Source: Vreelandella neptunia (lineage in GTDB: Bacteria; Pseudomonadota; Gammaproteobacteria; Pseudomonadales; Halomonadaceae). From it: 64,000 nucleotides of DNA. A program made the translations under genes and the position numbers. This document shows positions 54,158 through 62,526 of the stretch, piece by piece; positions within the stretch are counted from its first letter, which is position 1, and each line of letters starts with the position of its first letter. The stretch lies in contig NZ_JAKVTW010000004.1 of NCBI RefSeq assembly GCF_022489065.1, forward strand, positions 186,001-250,000, in the 5' to 3' direction. A model generated the notes under the pieces. The model was given only the letters and a program-made list of their open reading frames with translations, made no database searches and was not told the origin of the DNA.

Positions 54158-55432
54158 ATGAACCAATTAATCGACGTCAAAAACATCGCGCTCGAACCAG
54201 ATCAACTGGTCCATAACGATAAGATTGCGACCCCGATGTACACCAGCTCAGAGCTGTTTGAGCAAGAGCAGGAGAAGATTTTCCACAAGACCTGGGTGTG
54301 GGTAGCGCATGCAAGCGAGATCCCCGATAAGGGGTCTTTCAAGCTGTCCAAAGTAGGTCGTGAACCGGTCATCGTGGTACGTGACCGTAAGAACAATATC
54401 CATGTAATGGTTAATCGCTGCCGCCACAGGGCAGCGACGGTGTGCGAGGTTCACAAGGGCAAGACCTCATCGTTCCAATGCCCTTATCACGGTTGGGGCT
54501 ATGGACTCGATGGCAGTCTGCGTGCTTTGCCGAATCCCGAACAGTATGGCGATGATTTCGATAAGTCACAGCATGGGATGCTCAAGCTACGCGTTGAAAG
54601 CTATCAGGGCATGATCTTCGCCACTTTCAACGAGGGCATTGAGTCATTGGAAGACTTCCTGGGGGCTGCCAAGAAGTGGATCGATCTGTTTATGAAACAG
54701 GGTGGTGGGTATCCCGTAAAAACCCTTGGCGAACATCAGTTTTCGGTGCCAATGAACTGGAAAGTTCAGCTAGAGAACACCACTGACGCCTATCACTTTC
54801 CGATCGTGCATAAATCCTTCCTGCAATCCCTCGATGAGGAAGCCGAAAAAACGTTCACCTTCCTTGATGGCGAAGGCTTCGTTGAAGACCTGGGTAACGG
54901 TCACTCCGTCATGGTCATGATTCCCGAGCTCGTCGACCTAGAGGAGGATCTTGATCGCAAGATTCCAGAGCGTTTTGCAGAGTTGGCGCAGGCGCTGCGC
55001 GGCGAAGGCTACCCGGAAGATCAAGTCCGCCGCATTGTGCGCGCGGTAGGTGGCTCCGGGTTCAACCTTAATCTGTTCCCCAACGTGGCGTGCTCAATGG
55101 CCTTCTTCCGGGTGTTGACGCCCGTTGCTGTCGATAAAACTGATATTCGCCACATTGCCATTGGTATGGAGGGAGGTCCCGACATCGCCAATCGCGTACG
55201 CCTGCGCTTGCATGAACACTTTCAGGGCCCCATGGGCTTTGGTTCTCCCGACGATGCCGAGGTCTGGGAGCGAATCCAGCGGGGAGTTGAGGGCGGTGCC
55301 GAACTACCGATTCTGGTCAATCGCGGCATCGAAAAGGAAGTGCCGGGCGAGGCAGGGCCACGCGGTCATGTATCGGATGAAACGGGTATGCGTGCCGCCT
55401 ATGCGATGTGGAAACGGATGATGCAGGAGTGA
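54158..55432 (+). CDS. iacC: IacC, Rieske dioxygenase alpha subunit
   Basis: Catalytic subunit of a ring-hydroxylating oxygenase; in the IAA pathway it acts late, on the dioxindole-acetate-type intermediate leading to catechol. 424 residues: Rieske 2Fe-2S ligands Cys88, His90, Cys108, His111 (NRCRHRAAT ... FQCPYHGWGYGLDG) and mononuclear iron ligands around Asp210, His213 and His218 (ENTTDAYHFPIVH). AGGAG lies before the ATG. Electrons come from IacF. Confidence 0.9.
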   Translation: MNQLIDVKNIALEPDQLVHNDKIATPMYTSSELFEQEQEKIFHKTWVWVAHASEIPDKGSFKLSKVGREPVIVVRDRKNNIHVMVNRCRHRAATVCEVHKGKTSSFQCPYHGWGYGLDGSLRALPNPEQYGDDFDKSQHGMLKLRVESYQGMIFATFNEGIESLEDFLGAAKKWIDLFMKQGGGYPVKTLGEHQFSVPMNWKVQLENTTDAYHFPIVHKSFLQSLDEEAEKTFTFLDGEGFVEDLGNGHSVMVMIPELVDLEEDLDRKIPERFAELAQALRGEGYPEDQVRRIVRAVGGSGFNLNLFPNVACSMAFFRVLTPVAVDKTDIRHIAIGMEGGPDIANRVRLRLHEHFQGPMGFGSPDDAEVWERIQRGVEGGAELPILVNRGIEKEVPGEAGPRGHVSDETGMRAAYAMWKRMMQE

Positions 55433-55437
55433 GCGAA

Positions 55438-55923
55438 ATGAACACAATCGACAATGAAAACCTGCTCTGGCAGGTCACGCAGTTTATTTGGCACGAAGCG
55501 GCGATTCTGGACGCAAAAGAGTACGACGCTTGGCTCGATCTGTGGCAGCCAGAGGGCTTGTACATCATTCCTATCGAGGACGTCGACGATTACGCGGCAG
55601 TGCTCAACCTCTGTTACGACGATGACAAGATGCGCCGGGATCGTATTAAACGCTTCCAGGATGGTTTCTCGATCTCATCGGCACCCCCGGCCGTGACCGT
55701 GCGCACCCTGTCACGTTTTGTGATCGATGCCCTCGATGGCAATACGGTTGTCGTTTCATGCGCTGAGCACCTGGTTGAAGACAAGTTTGGGCGTCAGCGC
55801 ATTTGGGCCGCCAATGTGCGTTACACCCTCACGTCCACTGATACCGGCTTCCGTCTTCAGGAAAAGGTGGTTCGTCTACTCAATTCTGATGGAGTGCTGA
55901 ATTCGTTCAGCTATTTGTTCTGA
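55438..55923 (+). CDS. iacD: IacD, Rieske dioxygenase beta subunit
   Basis: 161-residue small subunit with the cystatin/NTF2-like fold of ring-hydroxylating oxygenases: LLWQVTQFIWHEAAILDAKEYDAWLDLW at the N-terminus and VVRLLNSDGVLNSFSYLF at the C-terminus. Start 55438 has GGAGTGAGCG upstream. Stop overlaps the next ATG by 1 bp (TGATG). Structural partner of IacC. Confidence 0.89.
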   Translation: MNTIDNENLLWQVTQFIWHEAAILDAKEYDAWLDLWQPEGLYIIPIEDVDDYAAVLNLCYDDDKMRRDRIKRFQDGFSISSAPPAVTVRTLSRFVIDALDGNTVVVSCAEHLVEDKFGRQRIWAANVRYTLTSTDTGFRLQEKVVRLLNSDGVLNSFSYLF

Positions 55924-56681
55924 TGAGCGTTCCACTACCCGACAAAATTCAGACCGCAGTAGTGACCGGCGGCGCACGTGGGCTCGGGGTTCACATCGTA
56001 CGCGCACTACATAAGGCGGGGTTTCGTGTCGTTATCACCGATATCGACACCGGACCCGCCGAAGCGCTGGCATCCGAACTCGACCTGGCCGGAGAAACCG
56101 CGGTGACCGCGACCCTCGATGTCGCCAAGCCAGAGGATTTCCAGTGCGTGCTGGACAAGATTGTCGCCCGCTGGGGCAGTTGCGAAGTGCTGGTCAACAA
56201 TGCAGCCCGCACCGCAGTGCAAGGGGTGTTCGATATTGACCCCGCCCAATTTAACGAAGTGATGACCACCAATGCCGGCAGTGTCTTTGCCGGTTGCCAA
56301 GTCTTTGGTCGCCACTTCCGAGCGCGTGGCTATGGGCGCATCGTCAACCTGGCGTCGTTGGCAGGGCAGAACGGCGGTACCGCCACTGGCGCTCATTATG
56401 CTGCCTCCAAGGGCGCCATTCTGACCTTGACCAAGATTTTTGCCCGCGACTTGGCGGCGGACGGGGTGACCTGCAATGCCATTGCGCCGGGGCCACTGGA
56501 TACCCCGATGGTGCGTGAGGTGCTCGGTGACAATCTGGATAAAGCGCTTGCCAATATACCCGTAGGCCAGCTGGGTTCCCCTGAGCTGGTCGCGCAAATG
56601 GTGAGCTTTCTTGCCAGCCCTCAGGCGGCTTTTGTAAACGGTGCCTGCTGGGACGTCAATGGCGGCATTTACATGCGCTGA
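55923..56681 (+). CDS. iacE: IacE, short-chain dehydrogenase/reductase
   Basis: 252-residue SDR: VVTGGARGLGVHIV, NNAARTAV, catalytic YAASKGAI and NAIAPGPLDTPM. In IAA catabolism IacE works with IacA in conversion of the early hydroxylated intermediate; the precise reaction is debated. Translationally coupled to iacD. Confidence 0.86.
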   Translation: MSVPLPDKIQTAVVTGGARGLGVHIVRALHKAGFRVVITDIDTGPAEALASELDLAGETAVTATLDVAKPEDFQCVLDKIVARWGSCEVLVNNAARTAVQGVFDIDPAQFNEVMTTNAGSVFAGCQVFGRHFRARGYGRIVNLASLAGQNGGTATGAHYAASKGAILTLTKIFARDLAADGVTCNAIAPGPLDTPMVREVLGDNLDKALANIPVGQLGSPELVAQMVSFLASPQAAFVNGACWDVNGGIYMR

Positions 56682-56697
56682 GCATCTGGAGATGACC

Positions 56698-57654
56698 ATG
56701 CAAGATGACATCATGACCCTGAACGTTGTGCGCCGCGATATCCATACCAATGAGATCGCGGTGATCGATCTGGCGGCTGAGAGTGGCGCTGATCTGCCTG
56801 CCTTTGAAGCAGGCGCTCACATTGATATCCACCTCGATGACGGGCTGGTGCGCCAATACTCGCTGAGTAACCCCCCAGGGGAGCGCCACCGTTATCGGCT
56901 AGGAGTCCTCCTCGACCCGGCGTCGAGGGGAGGATCCAAGGCGGTACACGAACGCCTGCACGAAGGTGTTCAGGTGAAGGTGAGCACTCCCCGCAATCTC
57001 TTCCCCCTGGATGGATCGGCACCGCATAGCCTGTTGGTGGGCGGGGGTATCGGTATTACGCCCATGATTGCCATGGCGTACGAGCTGCGCGATGCCGGGC
57101 GCTCCTTTGAGTTGCATTACTGCTGCCGTGGGCGTGAAAAAGCCGCTTTTATTGACGAGCTTGAAGCCGCCTTTGGCGATGCATTAATGATGCACTTCGA
57201 TGATGGGGAGGCCTCCCAGCGGCTGGAAATAGAGACGTTGCTGGCGTCACAACCCGCCCATACCCACCTTTATGTATGCGGTCCCACCGGTTTTATGGAC
57301 TGGGTGATTAATGCTGCCCGTCAGGCGGAGTGGCTACACAGCCGTGTGCATTCAGAGTACTTCTCTGCAGAAGTGGATACCAGTGGTGCCGCTTTTGAAG
57401 TGGAGGCGGTTGCCAGTGGTGTCACCGTTCAGGTGGAAGAGGGCATGTCCATCGCCCAGGCGCTCAAGGCGGCGGGAGTCAAGGTCAATGTTTCCTGTGA
57501 AGAGGGGGTTTGCGGCACCTGTATCTGCGAGGTGCTGGAGGGCACTCCCGATCACCGTGACCACTTTCTCAGCGAAGAAGAAAAGGAAGATAACGACCAG
57601 ATGGCCGTGTGCTGCTCCAGGGCCAAAAGCGCACGCCTAGTCCTCGACCTTTGA
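56698..57654 (+). CDS. iacF: IacF, oxygenase reductase with C-terminal 2Fe-2S domain
   Basis: Passes electrons from NAD(P)H to the Rieske oxygenase. 318 residues: flavin domain (about 1-100; RQYSLSNPPGERHRYRLGV), nicotinamide domain (about 105-215; LVGGGIGITPMIAMAYEL and LYVCGPTGFMDW) and a plant-type ferredoxin domain (about 230-318) with CEEGVCGTC and a fourth Cys in VCCSRAK. This phthalate-dioxygenase-reductase layout is like VanB. The ATG at 56698 is chosen because TGGAG is at the right distance; the open frame begins earlier within iacE. Confidence 0.89.
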   Translation: MQDDIMTLNVVRRDIHTNEIAVIDLAAESGADLPAFEAGAHIDIHLDDGLVRQYSLSNPPGERHRYRLGVLLDPASRGGSKAVHERLHEGVQVKVSTPRNLFPLDGSAPHSLLVGGGIGITPMIAMAYELRDAGRSFELHYCCRGREKAAFIDELEAAFGDALMMHFDDGEASQRLEIETLLASQPAHTHLYVCGPTGFMDWVINAARQAEWLHSRVHSEYFSAEVDTSGAAFEVEAVASGVTVQVEEGMSIAQALKAAGVKVNVSCEEGVCGTCICEVLEGTPDHRDHFLSEEEKEDNDQMAVCCSRAKSARLVLDL

Positions 57655-57678
57655 TCTGCCAGCGTAAAGGGAAACCGT

Positions 57679-58227
57679 ATGCACGCCGTCAAAACAAGAC
57701 TATGTGAGCCGATTTTAAACCTGTGTGGCCTGTGCCTGTTACTGATCGCCTTTGTCATCGGTGCGGGGGTGTTGATGCACCTGTTTGGAGTGTCGCAACT
57801 CATTGCGTTTGAAACGCCCCATTGGCTGGTGGGAGGAGCAATTACGTTTAACTCTTTAATGGGGTTACAGGTACTGCTTTTTGCAGTGGCCATCATGATG
57901 GCTATCGCCCCGGTCATGCTGCTGGATCGGCACGTTAGGGTTGATGTGTTTCACTCCCGTCTATCGGCACGCTATCGGCATGGGATCGATATTGTTGGGC
58001 ATGCCCTGTTCGGTATCCCTTTCTTTGCGTTGCTACTTCTACCCGCTTATCGATTTGTCGAGCGCGCCTACCTGACCAGTGAGCGCTCGACAGATGGGGG
58101 GCTGACGGACATATACGTTATCAAGGCCACCCTGCCGATCGGTATCACCCTGTTTTTGGCGGTGCTGGTGTATCTGTTAGTGAAACGAACTTGGTTATTG
58201 ATGTCAGGGAGCTCGGATCATGCTTGA
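57679..58227 (+). CDS. TRAP transporter small membrane subunit (DctQ), iac operon, second set
   Basis: 182 residues with four predicted spans (about 13-38, 48-75, 95-115 and 148-172). Overlaps the following dctM by 8 bp. Low sequence conservation, so the call is from topology and position. Confidence 0.83.
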   Translation: MHAVKTRLCEPILNLCGLCLLLIAFVIGAGVLMHLFGVSQLIAFETPHWLVGGAITFNSLMGLQVLLFAVAIMMAIAPVMLLDRHVRVDVFHSRLSARYRHGIDIVGHALFGIPFFALLLLPAYRFVERAYLTSERSTDGGLTDIYVIKATLPIGITLFLAVLVYLLVKRTWLLMSGSSDHA

Positions 58228-59548
58228 ACATTGGCTGCCTCTATCTATGGTGCTGCTGCTATTTGCGGGTATTTTATCGGGTTATCCGGTGGCACTGGTG
58301 TTGGGTGGAGTGTCGGCCATTTTTCTGCTGTTTTCAGACCTCCCCTTCGCCTTCTCCAATCTCATGTTGACGCGCGTATACGCGAACGCGCTGAACAACT
58401 GGCTCTACGTCGCCATACCGATGTTCATCATGATGGGATTGCTATTGGAGCGAACCGGCCTAGCTCGTGATGCTTTCCGCGTCAGCGAACGCTTGCTGCG
58501 CAGGCTTCCTGGCCATCTCGCGCTGACGGTGCTGTTCATCGGCGGATTGATGGCTGCGACCACGGGTGTGGTGGGCGCTTCCGTTGTCCTGCTTGCGGTA
58601 TTGGCGCTGCCCCGAATGCTCGATGCTGGCTACTCAGCATCGGTGTCGGCGGGGCTCATTTCAGCATCGGGCACGCTCGCCATTCTGATGCCGCCTTCCG
58701 TGATGCTGATCATTCTATCCAGCCTGGTGTCGGTACCCGTCGGCCATCTGTTCAAGGCTGCCTTGATCCCGAGTGCTTTGCTGCTACTGCTCTACACACT
58801 CTATTCGCTTGCCCTTGCATGGGGGCAGCGGCGTTCGCCTTTAACCGATATCAAACGCCCACCAGATGAGCAGCAAGGTGGTGGTGTTTGGCGCAACCTG
58901 CTGGCTTTGTTCCCCTTTCTCGTACTGATCCCCATCGTGCTGGGCACCATCGTCTATGGGGTGGCGACGCCTACGGAGGCTAGCGGTGTAGGCGTGCTGG
59001 CGGTGTTGGGGTTTGCCGGTGTCATGCAGAAAATCGATGTGGAATCGGTCGTGACAGCGGCGAGAGAGACTGTGGTATCGACGGCCATGATCATGATGTT
59101 GGTCATTACGGCGACCTGCTTCTCGCTAATTTTTAAAGGGGTCGGCGGTGATGGCTTAATTCGCAGCAGCTTGGGACTGATGGGGGGAGGCAGCTGGAGT
59201 GTGTTAATCCTCATCCTATTGCTGGTTTTCGTGCTGGGGTTCTTCCTGGACTGGCTGGAAATATCCTTGATTCTGATGCCTATCTTTGTGCCTATCATCA
59301 CCCAGTTGGAGCTGTCGAATGGGCTTACCGGTGGAGCGCTACTGGTGTGGTTTGCCATTCTGTTTGCAATCAATTTGCAGACTTCCTTTCTCACTCCCCC
59401 GTTCGGCGTATCACTCTTCTATTTGAAAGGGGCCGTGGGTGATCGCGTTGCCACCTTGGATATTTATCGAGGCGTACTGCCCTTCATCGCCATCCAACTG
59501 TTCGTCTTGCTACTGATCCTGCTGTTTCCGGGGCTACTCATGCTGTAA
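58220..59548 (+). CDS. TRAP transporter large membrane subunit (DctM), iac operon, second set
   Basis: 442 residues, about 12 spans: YVAIPMFIMMGLLLERTGLARDAF, GGLMAATTGVVGASVVLLAVLALP, SGTLAILMPPSVMLIILSS and LQTSFLTPPFGVSLFYLKGA. These resemble the DctM branch that pairs with TakP-like binding proteins. Gene order here is Q-M-P, unlike the P-Q-M order of the first set. Confidence 0.9.
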   Translation: MLEHWLPLSMVLLLFAGILSGYPVALVLGGVSAIFLLFSDLPFAFSNLMLTRVYANALNNWLYVAIPMFIMMGLLLERTGLARDAFRVSERLLRRLPGHLALTVLFIGGLMAATTGVVGASVVLLAVLALPRMLDAGYSASVSAGLISASGTLAILMPPSVMLIILSSLVSVPVGHLFKAALIPSALLLLLYTLYSLALAWGQRRSPLTDIKRPPDEQQGGGVWRNLLALFPFLVLIPIVLGTIVYGVATPTEASGVGVLAVLGFAGVMQKIDVESVVTAARETVVSTAMIMMLVITATCFSLIFKGVGGDGLIRSSLGLMGGGSWSVLILILLLVFVLGFFLDWLEISLILMPIFVPIITQLELSNGLTGGALLVWFAILFAINLQTSFLTPPFGVSLFYLKGAVGDRVATLDIYRGVLPFIAIQLFVLLLILLFPGLLML

Positions 59549-59573
59549 GCCGTTGCATCAACCATCACCGCAA

Positions 59574-59643
59574 AGAACTTAAGGCATAGAACTTAAGGTA
59601 TAGAACTTAAGAGATAGAACTTAAGAGATAGAACTTACGAAAC
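59574..59643 (+). repeat. Tandem 14-bp repeats between dctM and dctP
   Basis: Five head-to-tail units of AGAACTTAAG + 4 variable bases; units three and four are identical and the fifth is diverged. Occupies most of the 117-bp gap between dctM and dctP and ends about 23 bp before the dctP start codon. Each unit contains CTTAAG. Confidence 0.85.
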
Positions 59644-59665
59644 AAATAGAACAGGAGTTAACACC

Positions 59666-60694
59666 ATGAAGTTGTCTTTGAAGAGCACCATTATCGGTAC
59701 TGGAGCGTCGCTACTCGCCTCCACTGCGATGGCCCAGAATTTGACCCTGCAATCCGCTTTTCCCTTCAGTCTTGAGGTCATCGATACCTCCATACATCGC
59801 TTTGTCGAGGATGTCGCCACAGCGACCAACGGGGAGCTGACCTTCACCCCTTATGATGCCGGTTCCTTTTCGCCCCCCTTCGAAATTCTGGAGAACGTCG
59901 GTAACGGCAGCCTGGACGCAGGTTGGTCGGCCGCCAGCTACTGGGCAGGTCAGATTCCGGCCGCCGCGCTGTTTCAAAGCATTCCCTTCGGCCCCGATGT
60001 GCCGAAGTACCTGTCCTGGCTATATGGCGGCGGCGGTCTCGAACTGTGGGAGGCGCTGTACGCACCCCATAATGTCGTACCGATTCCCTGCGGTAGCATG
60101 ATCTCTGAAGCGGGCGGATGGTTCACCGAGGAAATCACCAATGTTGAAGACCTCAATGGCATGAGCATGCGCATTAGTGGTCTGGGGGGAGAGGTGATTA
60201 GTCGCTTGGGAGTGTCGCCGGTTTCCATTCCTGCTGGCGAGACGTTTCTCGGGCTTGATACGGGGCGCATTGGTGCCGCTGAGCTCAGCTTTCCCTCCAT
60301 TGATACCAGTGCGGGGTTCTTTGAAGTTGCCAAGCACTACTACTTCCCTGGCTGGCATCAGCCCGGCAGCCTCAATGAACTGCTGGTTAACGCTGACGTA
60401 TGGGTCGGATTGGCAGAAAGCCAGCGCTTGGCCGTGCGCAATGCCTGCAGTGATTTGAGCATTCGTATGTTTGCCCACGATATGCAGGCTCAATCCGCCG
60501 CCCTGGAAGAGTTTCGCAGCGCTGGAGTAACCGTTGAACGCTTCCCTGAAGAGGTGTTGGCTGCCTTGCAGTTGGCCACAGAGGAGGTGCTGGAAGAAGC
60601 GGCTCAGCGTGATAACGACTTTGCCGACGTCATTGAATCGTATCAAAACTTTAGCGAGCGCTATGACGAGTACCGCGAGCTAACCGCTTTTTAA
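59666..60694 (+). CDS. TRAP transporter substrate-binding protein (DctP), iac operon, second set
   Basis: 342-residue periplasmic receptor with a Sec signal peptide (cleavage near TAMA-QNL). TakP-like features: YDAGSFSPPFEILENVGNGSLDAGWSAASYWAGQ, FGPDVPKYLSWLYGGGGLELWEALYAP, LNGMSMRISGLGGE with the ligand Arg. It is closer to the orphan binding protein at 4805 than to the DctPs at 41488 and 48489. Strong RBS (ACAGGAG). Likely ligand is an acid related to the IAA pathway. Confidence 0.88.
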   Translation: MKLSLKSTIIGTGASLLASTAMAQNLTLQSAFPFSLEVIDTSIHRFVEDVATATNGELTFTPYDAGSFSPPFEILENVGNGSLDAGWSAASYWAGQIPAAALFQSIPFGPDVPKYLSWLYGGGGLELWEALYAPHNVVPIPCGSMISEAGGWFTEEITNVEDLNGMSMRISGLGGEVISRLGVSPVSIPAGETFLGLDTGRIGAAELSFPSIDTSAGFFEVAKHYYFPGWHQPGSLNELLVNADVWVGLAESQRLAVRNACSDLSIRMFAHDMQAQSAALEEFRSAGVTVERFPEEVLAALQLATEEVLEEAAQRDNDFADVIESYQNFSERYDEYRELTAF

Positions 60695-60737
60695 CCACCC
60701 CGAGCCAACCGCTCAAATACGGATAATGAGGATTGCG

Positions 60738-60929
60738 ATGCCTACCGTTCACGTTTACATGATGTCAGGAAGAACAGCGCAGCAAAAAGAGGCATTGATC
60801 AGTGAGGTGACCGATGCCGTAGTGTCATCGATAAGCGCACCTAAAGAGAACGTTCGGGTGATTATCAGCGAGGTGCCCAAAAGTGAGTATGGGATAGGTG
60901 GCGTCACCGGTGAAAAACTAGGCCGCTGA
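60738..60929 (+). CDS. 4-oxalocrotonate tautomerase family protein
   Basis: 63 codons; after Met removal the N-terminus is Pro1 (PTVHVYMMSGRTAQQKEAL), the catalytic base of the family. The positions of Arg11 and Arg39 are occupied (SGRTAQ; ENVRVIISEV). The ATG at 60738 is preferred because it exposes Pro1 and has TGAGGA upstream. No meta-cleavage genes accompany it, so it probably tautomerises an enol or keto intermediate of this operon. Confidence 0.85.
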   Translation: MPTVHVYMMSGRTAQQKEALISEVTDAVVSSISAPKENVRVIISEVPKSEYGIGGVTGEKLGR

Positions 60930-60965
60930 TACTCCTCTGCATAAATAGTACAAGAGAGACAGTTT

Positions 60966-61898
60966 ATGAGTATTGATACCAGAGATTTTAGAAACGCCCT
61001 GGGAAAGTTTGCCACTGGCGTAACAGTGATAACCACCCGTGATACGGGAGGTGAGCACTATGGCGTAACGGCAAGCAGCTTCAATGCCGTCTCCATGACA
61101 CCGCCGCTGATTCTATGGAGCATCGATAAAAGCGCCTATAGCCTGGATGCCTACTGCCAGGCAGAGCACTTTGTGGTCAATGTACTGGGCAGTGATCAGG
61201 TGCCCATCTCTAACCGTTTCGCCCAGCGGGGTGAGAACAAGTTCCAGGGGATCGACCTTGAAGAGGCGGTAGGGGGCAGCGCACGAATAGTCGGCGCCGT
61301 GGCCCATTTTGAGTGCCGCACCTGGCAGGTTTACGAAGGCGGAGATCACTTCATCATCGTCGGGGAGGTGCTGAAGTATGACTACCAGGATGGTCGTGGC
61401 GCTTTAGTCTTCCACAATGGGCGCTATGCCCTGCCTGAGCCCCATCCGATGACGATTCCCCAAGAGGAGGTCGAGACGGGAGAGGGCCTGCTGGGGCATC
61501 ACTTTCTCTATCTGTTGCGTCAGTCCCTGTCTGCCTATCGTAAGGATTTCTACCCTCGCCTCGAACACATGGGAGTGGATGAGAAGGAGTGGCGGGTGCT
61601 GACCCTGCTACTTGATCGAGGAGCGCTGCCCCTTGAAACCATTGCCCAACGTGTTGCTCAGCCCACCGAAGACCTGAAGGACACTTTAAGCGGTCTGACC
61701 CGCCGGGGGCTGGTAAGTGACCGTGATGATAACGCCGCTACCGTTGCCCTGACGAATGCGGGAGGCGAGTTGGCGCGCAAGCTGCTGCAAATGGCGCGGG
61801 AGTATGAGCAGAAGGTATTTGAAGGCGTGAGCGAGGAGGAGGTGAGCGCTCTGAAAGCGGGGCTTGAGCGTGTTATTGGGCAGCTAGGAACTCCCTGA
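60966..61898 (+). CDS. iacG: Flavin reductase fused to a MarR-like domain (IacG-like, HPAH C1 type)
   Basis: 310 residues in two parts. Residues 1-165 are a flavin reductase domain (FRNALGKFATGVTVITT, GVTASSFNAVSMTPPLILWSI, FVVNVLGSDQ, PISNRFAQRGENKFQG) that would supply reduced FAD/FMN to IacA. Residues ~180-310 are a MarR-type winged helix (LLGHHFLYLLRQSLSAYRKDFYPRLE, EWRVLTLLLDRGALPLETIAQRV, LTRRGLVSDRDD). The frame is continuous, so this is a real fusion. The C1 reductase of 4-hydroxyphenylacetate hydroxylase from Acinetobacter baumannii has this layout, its MarR-like part binding the aromatic substrate and relieving autoinhibition. The same control by indole-acetate is inferred here. Confidence 0.88.
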   Translation: MSIDTRDFRNALGKFATGVTVITTRDTGGEHYGVTASSFNAVSMTPPLILWSIDKSAYSLDAYCQAEHFVVNVLGSDQVPISNRFAQRGENKFQGIDLEEAVGGSARIVGAVAHFECRTWQVYEGGDHFIIVGEVLKYDYQDGRGALVFHNGRYALPEPHPMTIPQEEVETGEGLLGHHFLYLLRQSLSAYRKDFYPRLEHMGVDEKEWRVLTLLLDRGALPLETIAQRVAQPTEDLKDTLSGLTRRGLVSDRDDNAATVALTNAGGELARKLLQMAREYEQKVFEGVSEEEVSALKAGLERVIGQLGTP

Positions 61899-61948
61899 CG
61901 AGTCACGACGAAGAGTAGAAAATAGCGCTACCACCAGAGGAAAATGAT

Positions 61949-62515
61949 ATGACGGAAGTGTCTGCAACAGCGTTTAAACGGCTTATGGATCGCGTCGATA
62001 CCCTAGAGGCCGAGTCCGAAATTCGTCGGATTCAAACCCGGTATATGTTTCTTTGTGACACCCCTATGCCGGAGTACGGTGTCGAGAATGATGAGCAGCG
62101 CATTAATCAAATCATGGCGCTCTATACTGATGATGCAGTGTGGGAGGGGGTCGGTGAGTATTACGACGGTCAGTTTGGACGTCTAGAGGGAGCTACGGCT
62201 ATTCGACGCCACTTCGAGAATTTCTGGGGGCAGAAAAAAGATCCTCAATTACTCCTGAATGTGCACTACCTGACCTCTGAACAGATTCACGTCAAGGGCA
62301 ATGCGGCGACTGGGCAGTGGGTGCACTGCCAGCCGTGGATTTTTTCTGATGGTAGCTCGCTTCTGCGTTCATCGCGGCTTAATAACGCTTTTAGGAAGCA
62401 GGATGACGGGCGCTGGTTAATTACCCGCACACGGACGGAAAATGTGTTTGTAGCCCCCTTGAAAGAGGGCTGGGCAACGGACTTTCCTGCTGCGTCGGTG
62501 TTAATGAAACCCTAA
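61949..62515 (+). CDS. iacI: IacI-like protein of the NTF2/SnoaL family
   Basis: 188 residues with a SnoaL-type alpha+beta cone: ESEIRRIQTRYMFLCDTPM, IMALYTDDAVWEGVGEYYDG, GATAIRRHFENFWG and ATGQWVHCQPWIF. Matches the conserved accessory protein IacI of IAA clusters in size and fold. No catalytic function is established; families of this fold include isomerases, cyclases and hydratases. AGAGGA precedes the ATG. Confidence 0.78.
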   Translation: MTEVSATAFKRLMDRVDTLEAESEIRRIQTRYMFLCDTPMPEYGVENDEQRINQIMALYTDDAVWEGVGEYYDGQFGRLEGATAIRRHFENFWGQKKDPQLLLNVHYLTSEQIHVKGNAATGQWVHCQPWIFSDGSSLLRSSRLNNAFRKQDDGRWLITRTRTENVFVAPLKEGWATDFPAASVLMKP

Positions 62516-62526
62516 GGAGGAACCTA

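Noticed and set aside
56007..56750. 247-codon open frame on the minus strand across iacE
   Set aside because: Antisense to a clear SDR and to the iacF start; no RBS and no recognisable domain.
59574..59643. CRISPR array
   Set aside because: Units are 14 bp with only 4 variable bases and no spacers; no cas genes nearby. Kept as a tandem repeat.
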